Below, one piece after another: positions 7,825 through 13,369 of a stretch of 13,369 nucleotides of DNA (the stretch's first letter is position 1; each line of letters opens with the position of its first letter). This DNA comes from JBCDIQ01 sp039024295 (GTDB lineage: Bacteria > Bacteroidota > Bacteroidia > J057), in NCBI GenBank assembly GCA_039024295.1, contig JBCDIQ010000134.1, forward strand, positions 1 through 13,369, given 5' to 3'. Under the pieces are notes generated by a model that ran no database searches, was not told the origin of the DNA, and worked only from the letters and a program-made list of their open reading frames with translations. Both the position numbers and the translations under genes were made by a program.

Positions 7825-10242
7825 CTAACTTCTCTCTCCCCCAAAATACTTCCTCCCCAGTACATTAGCTGCTACCGTCCCAAACAGAATGATGCTAATC
7901 GAGCTGAGCGGCATCAGAATCGCTGCCACAATCGGAGAGAGCAGGCCTTGAACGGCAAAACTCAACCCGATCACATTATATACTAAAGATAGACCAAATC
8001 CATACTTTACCAGGCGCATACCGCCTTTGGAGAAGTTGACCAGATGGTTGAGCTGGCCCATTTTACCTGCCTCCAAAATGGCATCACAGGCAGGGCTGAA
8101 GGTATTGATGTCCTCAGAAACGGCCACGCCTACGTCACTTTGCTTCAATGCACCGGCGTCATTTAACCCATCGCCTACCATCATGACCTGAGCCTGCTGG
8201 TTTTGCAGGGATTTGATGTACTCCAACTTGTCGTGAGGCGTCTGCTCGAAATGCATCGGCACTTCCTTGCCGATCACGGCTTTTAGGTTTGCCTCTTCCT
8301 GGGGGCTATCTCCTGAGATGAGCGACAACTCATAACTCTTCTTCAGCTCTTGCACCAATTCTTCCAGCCCTTCTCTGTAGGTGCTGCTGAGCAGGAATTT
8401 GCCAAGGAACTTCCCATTTTTCAATAAATAGGTACCCTTGCCTTCGGGTAAGTCTTCCTGGGTGTGGTGTAGGGCCCAACTGTGGGAACCCAATACCCAT
8501 TCATGGTCGGCTATCCATCCTTTAATTCCTTTTCCTGTATGTTCTTCAAATTTAGCGCAGGTTCCCTCAGGAGCTATTGCCAGGTATTGTTGTATCGCTT
8601 GGCTTACCGGGTGGGTGGAGTGTTGGACCAAGGCAGCTAATTGGGACTTTTCGGCATCTGATAACCTATTCCCTTCAAACTGAACGTGCTCTTGACGTGC
8701 CTGGGTGAGCGTTCCGGTTTTGTCGAACACCAGTTGATCCAGGTTGGCCATTCTTTCGATGGTGGCCGTATTTTTCAGGTACAACCCATTTTTACCTAAA
8801 ATCCGCAACACGTGACCAAGGGTAATAGGAGCCGTCAGGGCCAATGCACATGGGCAGGCAATGATCAATACAGCTGTAAAGACATTAAAGGCCATCTCCG
8901 GCTGGGTAAACCACCAGTAAATCCCAGAACCAAACGCTATGAACAGGATGCTGATGGTGAAATATTTCCCAACCCTATCGGCCAAGCTGCTCAGGCTTTC
9001 AATGGGATTGTGGTCAAAGGTTTCATCGTTCCAAAGCTGGGTCAGGTAGCTCTGTGAAACGCGCTTGGTGAGCTGAAGCTCAATGGTTGCCCCAACCTGC
9101 CGTCCACCAGCATATATGAGGTCGCCTTTCTTTTTGCTTATCGGACGCGATTCACCCGTGACAAAACTGTAATCCAGCAGGGCTTCTTCGCTTTTCAAGA
9201 TGCCGTCTGCTGGAACCAGCTCTTGGCTGCGGATCAAGACTTCATCTCCTGGGTCCAACTCAGGCAGTGCCACGCTCTCGGCTTTGCCGTTTTTTTGCTT
9301 CCGAAGCACGGCAACTGGAAAATAGGATTCATACTCCCGCTCAAAAGAGAGGGCATCGTAGGTTTTGTTTTGAAACCATTTACCGATCAACAAGAAGAAC
9401 ACCAGCCCCACCATTGAATCCAGGAATCCTGGTTCTGCCAGGAAGAGAATTTCATAACCCGATCTGAAAAACAGGGTGAGAATGCCCAAACTGATGGGCA
9501 CATCAATATTGAGCCGGCCATGTTTCAGGCTGGTATAAGCTGACCGGAAGTAATCACTGGCACTGTACAGCAGTACCGGCAAAGACAGCAGCAGGTTGAG
9601 CAGACCAAAAAAGTACCCAAATCCCTCTGTGTCTTCCATTCCCAGGTACTCCGGGAAGCTGAAGAGCATGATATTCCCCAGGCAAAATCCGGCAATGCCC
9701 AGTTTGTAATAAAACTTCCGGTTGTTGTGAACCGACCGCTTTTTGTTTAGGTCTTGTAAATTGAGGTTGGGCTCATACCCCAGGGTAGCAAGTAGCTCGA
9801 CCAGTTGACGTAAGCTGAGCTGGTTTTGCTCAAAGGTAACCGAAAGGTGTTTTTTCAGGAAGTTTACCTGCGACTGCATCACCCCGGGGTGGAGGCGATA
9901 CAGTTTTTCCAATAACCAGATACAGGAAGCACAGTGAATTTGTGGCAGGTGGAAGGTGATCCTCGTTACCTCCCCATCAGTGAAATCGATGAGTTTTTGA
10001 ATAACCTCCGGACTGTCGAGGTAGGCAAACCGGTCTCCTTGTGGAGCCGCTTTCAGTTGAATCCCTGGATTTTCTTCCAGGTTGTAGTACGTGCACAGGT
10101 CATGCTCATTGAGGAGCTCGAACACTGTTTTGCAGCCTTCGCAGCAGAAATATTTTTCCCCAATGTGAATTGAATGGTCTGGGCACGTATCCCCGCAATG
10201 GTAGCAGGAAGTTTTGGTTTTACTTGGAGGTGAAGGTATCAC
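7825..10242 (-). CDS. ccoI: CcoI/FixI-type copper-translocating P-type ATPase
   Basis: This 805-residue P1B-type ATPase has the architecture of CcoI/FixI proteins, which move Cu+ out of the cytoplasm for assembly of cbb3 cytochrome oxidase. The N-terminus is a Cys-rich metal-binding domain (C13, C16, C20, C33, C34, C37). An HMA-like domain with CxxC at C104/C107 follows. Catalytic motifs are all present: TGES at 362-365, the transmembrane metal site CPC at 463-465, the phosphorylated Asp in DKTGTLT (D507), and the hinge GDGLND at 690-695. The start is GTG at 10242; no upstream ATG is available in frame. No cbb3 oxidase or ccoS gene is adjacent in this window, so the oxidase link rests on family similarity; a general copper exporter is the alternative. 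An inverted repeat, AGTTTAG-N11-CTAAACT, lies just upstream. A VIT-type metal transporter is divergent. Confidence 0.9.
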   Translation of the reverse strand: MIPSPPSKTKTSCYHCGDTCPDHSIHIGEKYFCCEGCKTVFELLNEHDLCTYYNLEENPGIQLKAAPQGDRFAYLDSPEVIQKLIDFTDGEVTRITFHLPQIHCASCIWLLEKLYRLHPGVMQSQVNFLKKHLSVTFEQNQLSLRQLVELLATLGYEPNLNLQDLNKKRSVHNNRKFYYKLGIAGFCLGNIMLFSFPEYLGMEDTEGFGYFFGLLNLLLSLPVLLYSASDYFRSAYTSLKHGRLNIDVPISLGILTLFFRSGYEILFLAEPGFLDSMVGLVFFLLIGKWFQNKTYDALSFEREYESYFPVAVLRKQKNGKAESVALPELDPGDEVLIRSQELVPADGILKSEEALLDYSFVTGESRPISKKKGDLIYAGGRQVGATIELQLTKRVSQSYLTQLWNDETFDHNPIESLSSLADRVGKYFTISILFIAFGSGIYWWFTQPEMAFNVFTAVLIIACPCALALTAPITLGHVLRILGKNGLYLKNTATIERMANLDQLVFDKTGTLTQARQEHVQFEGNRLSDAEKSQLAALVQHSTHPVSQAIQQYLAIAPEGTCAKFEEHTGKGIKGWIADHEWVLGSHSWALHHTQEDLPEGKGTYLLKNGKFLGKFLLSSTYREGLEELVQELKKSYELSLISGDSPQEEANLKAVIGKEVPMHFEQTPHDKLEYIKSLQNQQAQVMMVGDGLNDAGALKQSDVGVAVSEDINTFSPACDAILEAGKMGQLNHLVNFSKGGMRLVKYGFGLSLVYNVIGLSFAVQGLLSPIVAAILMPLSSISIILFGTVAANVLGRKYFGGERS

Positions 10243-10244
10243 AC

Positions 10245-10269
10245 AGTTTAGGGTTAGTCTGGCTAAACT
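10245..10269. promoter_or_regulatory. Possible operator palindrome before the copper ATPase
   Basis: AGTTTAG (10245-10251) and CTAAACT (10263-10269) form a perfect 7-bp inverted repeat with an 11-bp centre, so equivalent bases lie about 18 bp apart. It begins 2 bp upstream of the GTG start of the ATPase and lies about 90 bp from the VIT gene. The arrangement fits a dimeric regulator site for the shared 118-bp promoter region. A single copy of this length could also arise by chance. Confidence 0.3.
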
Positions 10270-10360
10270 ACCCGTATCTATCCTGAAAAAAGCTGTGTCA
10301 TCGCAGGAATAAAGATGACTTTTGTCAGCTTTGGAGTAGGATATTTACTAGCTTTAGAGC

Positions 10361-11077
10361 ATGAAACGTAAGGTGGTATCTGCCGATAGGTTATCAGATT
10401 ATCTTCCGGAGTTTGTATATGGAGGAATTGATGGATGTGTGACCACATTCGCAGTTGTGGCTGGTGCCTCCAGGGCTAAATTAGACGCATCTGTAGTGAT
10501 CATCCTTGGCTTCGCCAACTTAATAGCCGATGGCGTTTCCATGTCTGTGGGAAACTACCTTTCCGAAAAAGCTGAAGCCCATACCTACGATAAATTTCGA
10601 GAACGGGAGCTATGGGAAATTGAGCACAAAAGGGAGGAAGAAGTCGAGGACGTTCGGGAAATTTACCGAAAAAAAGGTTTTGAGGGCGAACTCCTGGATC
10701 AGGTGGTGGAGGTCATCACAGCCGATAAAGACCGGTGGGCGGATACCATGATGCGGGAAGAGATCAAGATGATCCCTAGCGATAAATCTCCCATCAATTG
10801 TGCCATTATGACCTTTGTCGCATTCACAATTATGGGCCTGATTCCACTATTGGTTTACCTGGTTGATTGGTTGGGGGCTGGGGTAGATAAGACCATGCTT
10901 TTTCCCACTTCCTGTGTATTCACTTCCTTTGCGTTTTTATTTATCGGATACCTTAAAAGCAGGGTCACAGAGACTAATGCGTGGCAGGCAATGGCAGAAA
11001 CGTTCCTGCTGGGTACGGTCGCAGCAGTTCTTGCCTATTTGGTGGGAGTGGTGCTGGAAACCGCTTTTCTTGGGTAA
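10361..11077 (+). CDS. VIT1/CCC1 family iron/manganese transporter
   Basis: This 238-residue integral membrane protein has the VIT1/CCC1 layout. The first helix begins with LPEFVYGGIDGCVTTFAVVAG, where the GGIDG aspartate (D24) is a conserved transport residue. The second helix includes ANLIADGVSMSVGNYLSEKAE. A cytoplasmic helical segment of roughly residues 75-135 is very rich in Glu and Arg (ELWEIEHKREEEVEDVREIY), corresponding to the metal-binding domain that holds Fe2+ or Mn2+ in plant VIT1. Three more membrane helices follow. The family moves Fe2+ or Mn2+ out of the cytosol, probably by proton antiport; the metal specificity here is unknown. It is divergent from the copper ATPase, suggesting a small metal-homeostasis locus. 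The promoter region has TTTG at 10321-10324 and TAGCTTTA at 10349-10356, an imperfect consensus with poor spacing. No SD is seen before the ATG. Confidence 0.9.
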   Translation: MKRKVVSADRLSDYLPEFVYGGIDGCVTTFAVVAGASRAKLDASVVIILGFANLIADGVSMSVGNYLSEKAEAHTYDKFRERELWEIEHKREEEVEDVREIYRKKGFEGELLDQVVEVITADKDRWADTMMREEIKMIPSDKSPINCAIMTFVAFTIMGLIPLLVYLVDWLGAGVDKTMLFPTSCVFTSFAFLFIGYLKSRVTETNAWQAMAETFLLGTVAAVLAYLVGVVLETAFLG

Positions 11078-11137
11078 AGGAGTGAACTATTCCCTGTTTT
11101 TTGTGTAAAATCTCCCTGTTTTGCTCATATTTGTAGC

Positions 11138-12181
11138 ATGATAAACCTGTCGCAAGCCAAGCTCAAGCACCTCGCTGTACATAAAGTAGGGAACAAAGTT
11201 CGGGATGAGGGGATGATTGCCTCCGAGAAGCCGATTGAGCTCACCGAAGAACTCCAGGTTATCCTGGAAGACTTTTTCCTGAAGCCATTCAAATCTGACT
11301 TTTTTCATCAGTTCTGGCATGAAACTGACCTTGGCCTGAATGAGGTATATACGTTTGTCAAGCAGATTTTTACCAATCCACATGAGGAACTTCATCCCCA
11401 GTCGGTGAACATCCTGAAGCATTTATATTCCCATTCTACCCATCCAAATACGGAAGGAGGGGAGCTGTATGTAGCACATTTTCGGGAATGTGAACTGGGA
11501 GATATGACGGTAGATGCCGTAGGGATCTTCAAGTCCGAGAATAAAGAAGTGTACCTGAACCTGGATACGGAATCTGAGACTGTGGCCCTTCGTCCTGAGC
11601 AGGGCATTAACATCAAGCGACTGGATAAAGGGTGCCTGGTGTTCAATACCTTTGAAGATGATGGATTTAGCCTGCTGGTAGTAGAACGCAACCAGGGAGA
11701 AACCCAATATTGGCGGGAGGACTTCCTCAAGGTTCAGCGGCTGCAAGACGACAGTTATCAAACCCAGAGCTACTTGGACCTGTGCTATGATTTTTGTGAG
11801 GAGGTGCTTACCCGTGAAACCGATCGAAAGGATCAGGTAGCCTTCCTCAATAAATCCATTGACTATTTCTCCCATAACAAAGAGTTTGAACCAGCCGAGT
11901 TCAAGCAAAAAGTCATGCTGGAAAACCCTCAGTATGCAGATAAATTCGAAGATTTCGCTACCCAGTTTGAAACTGATACGGGATTAGAACCGGAGCAGTC
12001 GTTTCAGGTTTCCAAGCAGGCCGTTCGGGAAGCAAAACGAAAGTTCAAAAACCTGATCAAGCTCAACACAGGCGTTGAGATCAAGATTCCCATCAAAGCA
12101 GATGTGGGATTTGTGGAGCGTGGGTATGATGAGCAGCGAGGGATGGGATATTATAAGCTGTATTTTACGGAGGAAGACTGA
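11138..12181 (+). CDS. Nucleoid-associated protein, NdpA/YejK family
   Basis: The 347-residue soluble protein has no signal peptide or membrane segment. Its sequence follows the Bacteroidota branch of the 37-kDa nucleoid-associated protein family: an opening LAVHKVGNKVRDEG, then LNEVYTFVKQIFTNP, LKHLYSHSTHPNTEGGELYV, AVGIFKSENKEVYL, INIKRLDKGCLVFNTFEDDG and a closing IKIPIKADVGFVERGYDEQ. E. coli YejK (NdpA) is the named relative; its precise role in nucleoid organisation is not well established, so the same applies here. The start at 11138 (ATG) is supported by the family beginning at this point. CATATTTG (11126-11133) sits five bases before the ATG and would give almost no leader if used as a -7 element. 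The gene is 60 bp after the VIT gene in the same direction, so read-through from that gene is possible. A heptad palindrome follows the stop. Confidence 0.85.
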   Translation: MINLSQAKLKHLAVHKVGNKVRDEGMIASEKPIELTEELQVILEDFFLKPFKSDFFHQFWHETDLGLNEVYTFVKQIFTNPHEELHPQSVNILKHLYSHSTHPNTEGGELYVAHFRECELGDMTVDAVGIFKSENKEVYLNLDTESETVALRPEQGINIKRLDKGCLVFNTFEDDGFSLLVVERNQGETQYWREDFLKVQRLQDDSYQTQSYLDLCYDFCEEVLTRETDRKDQVAFLNKSIDYFSHNKEFEPAEFKQKVMLENPQYADKFEDFATQFETDTGLEPEQSFQVSKQAVREAKRKFKNLIKLNTGVEIKIPIKADVGFVERGYDEQRGMGYYKLYFTEED

Positions 12182-12186
12182 GGAAC

Positions 12187-12268
12187 AGTTATCGGTTTAC
12201 AGTTTTCAGGTTACAGTGGTATGAACCATTTCCACCAACTGAAAACCGATAACCGCAAACTGCAAACC
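12187..12268. repeat. Palindromic element built of 7-bp units
   Basis: The left arm is four consecutive heptamers: TTATCGG (12189-12195), TTTACAG, TTTTCAG and GTTACAG (ending 12216). The right arm (12239-12266) carries four related heptamers in the opposite orientation: CTGAAAA, CCGATAA, CCGCAAA and CTGCAAA, whose reverse complements are TTTTCAG, TTATCGG, TTTGCGG and TTTGCAG. The arms pair strongly: 12188-12204 and 12237-12253 are inverted repeats with one mismatch in 17. A minor GTGG/CCAC stem (12216-12219, 12232-12235) lies inside. No T-run follows the stem, so it is not a classic terminator, although it could end the NdpA-like transcript. It resembles an intergenic palindromic repeat family. 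Confidence 0.65.
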
Positions 12269-12290
12269 TAAAATACTTCGCATTTCCAGG

Positions 12291-12321
12291 TTGTAATCGA
12301 AAAAAGTTATAACTATTTTCG
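12291..12321 (+). promoter_or_regulatory. Promoter of the AAA/DUF4143 gene
   Basis: TTG at 12291-12293 and TATTTTCG at 12314-12321 are separated by 20 bp. This fits the Bacteroidota sigma-ABfr consensus (TTG, about 20 bp, TAnnTTTG) with one mismatch in the -7 box. Initiation would fall near 12326-12330, giving a leader of about 11-15 nt before the ATG at 12341. Both boxes overlap the palindromes described next. Confidence 0.5.
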
Positions 12322-12335
12322 ATTGTAATCGAAAA
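12295..12335. promoter_or_regulatory. Two overlapping palindromes over the promoter
   Basis: Three copies of one 9-bp unit, AATCGAAAA, occur: forward at 12295-12303, reversed (TTTTCGATT) at 12316-12324, and forward again at 12327-12335. The left pair forms a 30-bp near-perfect palindrome centred on AGTTATAACT with one mismatched pair. The right pair forms a perfect palindrome with a 2-bp centre, ending five bases before the ATG. The middle unit belongs to both, so the two structures are mutually exclusive. The direct repeat TTGTAATCGAAAAA recurs at a 32-bp spacing (about three helical turns). Likely a regulator-binding region for the ATPase gene, acting at DNA or RNA level. Confidence 0.55.
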
Positions 12336-12340
12336 ATGTC

Positions 12341-13369
12341 ATGAAATTAATCAGGCGGACCCTGTATGAAGAGTTAAAAAGAAATCTTTTTGAGGGAAAG
12401 ACCTTATTGCTGCTAGGTCCAAGGCAAGTCGGAAAAATCACTCTTATTCAACAGTTAGTAAAGGCGTTTGGAGAAGGGGTATTGATGCTGAACTGCGATG
12501 AACCAGATATCCGAAAACTGTTAGAAGAGGTTACTTCCACTCAATTAAAAGCGTTAATAGGTCCAGCTCGATTGGTGGTAATTGATGAAGCTCAACGTGT
12601 GAAAAATATTGGACTCACCTTAAAGTTGTTACACGACCAGCTACAAGGTGTTCAGGTAATCGCTACTGGGTCCTCCTCCTTTGATTTAGCTAATATGCTC
12701 AATGAACCCCTGACTGGAAGGAAGCTGGAGTATCGGTTGTTACCCATTTCCTCTGAAGAATTGGCGACCCATCATGGGCAGCTTGAAGAGCAAAGATTAC
12801 TAAGGACTCGATTGGTATTTGGGATGTATCCCGATATCATTACTCAGCCGGGAAAAGAACGTCAATTACTTGCCAACCTATCAGGCAGCTACCTATATAA
12901 GGATGTTTTCAATTTTCAGGATGTGAGGATTCCTGAACTATTGGGACAGTTACTGGAAGCCTTGGCTCGTCAGTTGGGTCAGCAGGTCTCTTACTTAGAA
13001 TTAGGACAACTCACAGGAGTAGACTCTGAAACAGTGCGAAGGTATATAGACCTTTTGGAAAAGAGTTTTGTCATTTTTCGACTTCGTTCATTTAGCAGGA
13101 ACTTACGAAACGAATTGAAAAAAAGCCGCAAAGTTTACTTTTACGATAACGGTATTCGCAATGCGATCCTAGCAGACTTTACTCCGCTTGAATTACGATC
13201 AGATAAGGGCGCATTATGGGAAAATTTCCTGGTGAGCGAACGACAAAAGCTGCTACACAACCATCAGCGATTTGCCAATACATGGTTTTGGCGAACTCGG
13301 CAGCAGCAGGAAATCGACTACCTGGAAGAGGAGGATGGCAAATTACCGGCTTTTGAATTTAAGTGGAAC
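12341..13369 (+). CDS. AAA ATPase with DUF4143 domain (cut by window end)
   Basis: The open frame runs 343 codons from ATG at 12341 without a stop, so the gene continues past the window. The N-terminal AAA_14 domain has Walker A G26-PRQVGKI (K32) and Walker B RLVVIDEAQ (D82, E83), followed by VIATGSSSFDL. The Walker A is unusual: family members normally read GKT or GKS, but here the codon after K32 is ATC (Ile33), with Thr34 next. The missing Thr/Ser hydroxyl normally ligates Mg2+. The C-terminal DUF4143 part includes a winged-helix-like segment (about residues 215-250) and a PD-(D/E)xK nuclease-like pattern: E294, D326 in EIDY, and E339/K341 in FEFKW. The cellular role of the family is unknown. 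No SD is visible. The palindromic leader suggests dedicated control. Confidence 0.85.
   Translation, partial: MKLIRRTLYEELKRNLFEGKTLLLLGPRQVGKITLIQQLVKAFGEGVLMLNCDEPDIRKLLEEVTSTQLKALIGPARLVVIDEAQRVKNIGLTLKLLHDQLQGVQVIATGSSSFDLANMLNEPLTGRKLEYRLLPISSEELATHHGQLEEQRLLRTRLVFGMYPDIITQPGKERQLLANLSGSYLYKDVFNFQDVRIPELLGQLLEALARQLGQQVSYLELGQLTGVDSETVRRYIDLLEKSFVIFRLRSFSRNLRNELKKSRKVYFYDNGIRNAILADFTPLELRSDKGALWENFLVSERQKLLHNHQRFANTWFWRTRQQQEIDYLEEEDGKLPAFEFKWN

Noticed and set aside
10321..10356. Candidate promoter of the VIT gene
   Set aside because: TTTG and TAGCTTTA are separated by 24 bp and the -7 box is imperfect, so I left it out of the feature list.
11100..11133. Candidate promoter of the NdpA-like gene
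   Set aside because: TTTG and CATATTTG are 22 bp apart and would place initiation at the ATG itself, which is doubtful without start mapping.
11423..11908. 161-codon antisense frame inside the NdpA-like gene
   Set aside because: The sense frame has clear family motifs, and the antisense translation shows no domain pattern.

Overview
The window looks like a chromosomal segment of a Bacteroidota bacterium. The evidence is a secreted protein ending in a type IX secretion (T9SS) C-terminal sorting domain, several small outer-membrane beta-barrel proteins, a Bacteroidota-style CcoI copper ATPase with a Cys-rich N-terminal domain, weak or absent Shine-Dalgarno sequences, and a promoter-like site resembling the Bacteroidota TTG...TAnnTTTG consensus. 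Base composition is moderate, with clearly AT-rich patches. A Saprospiria-like or Cytophagia-like organism would fit, but the sequence alone does not settle the lineage. No rRNA, tRNA, CRISPR array, transposase or phage gene was seen.

Layout from left to right: (1) 154-1571, a secreted protein with LDSxG-type repeats and a T9SS tail, split by a frameshift at about 1105-1115 exactly where an AT-rich block ends. (2) 1580-3409 (minus), a TMTC/GT-C-like membrane protein with C-terminal TPRs, convergent with (1). (3) 3442-5226 (plus), a DUF885 zinc-peptidase-like lipoprotein, divergent from (2) across only 32 bp. (4) 5227-5489, a convergent terminator region with three hairpins. (5) 5490-6125 and 6244-6834 (minus), two small outer-membrane barrel proteins, the second with a very basic C-terminal tail. 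(6) 6964-7812 (minus), an AT-rich secreted protein of unknown function placed 12 bp after (7) 7825-10242 (minus), a CcoI/FixI-type copper P-type ATPase. (8) 10361-11077 (plus), a VIT1/CCC1 iron/manganese transporter divergent from the ATPase. (9) 11138-12181 (plus), a nucleoid-associated protein of the NdpA/YejK family. (10) 12187-12268, a palindromic element built of 7-bp units. (11) 12291-12335, two overlapping palindromes on a promoter that precedes (12) 12341-13369 (plus), an AAA/DUF4143 ATPase cut by the window end and carrying an altered Walker A motif.

Most genes are housekeeping or cell-envelope functions without an obvious shared pathway. The clearest functional pairing is the divergent copper exporter and iron/manganese transporter, a small metal-homeostasis locus. 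The most unusual sequence is at the right end: the heptad palindrome, the interlocked palindromes over the ATPase promoter, and the Walker A substitution. I did not find a convincing new multi-gene system. The right-end ATPase and its regulatory palindromes are the best candidates for follow-up.
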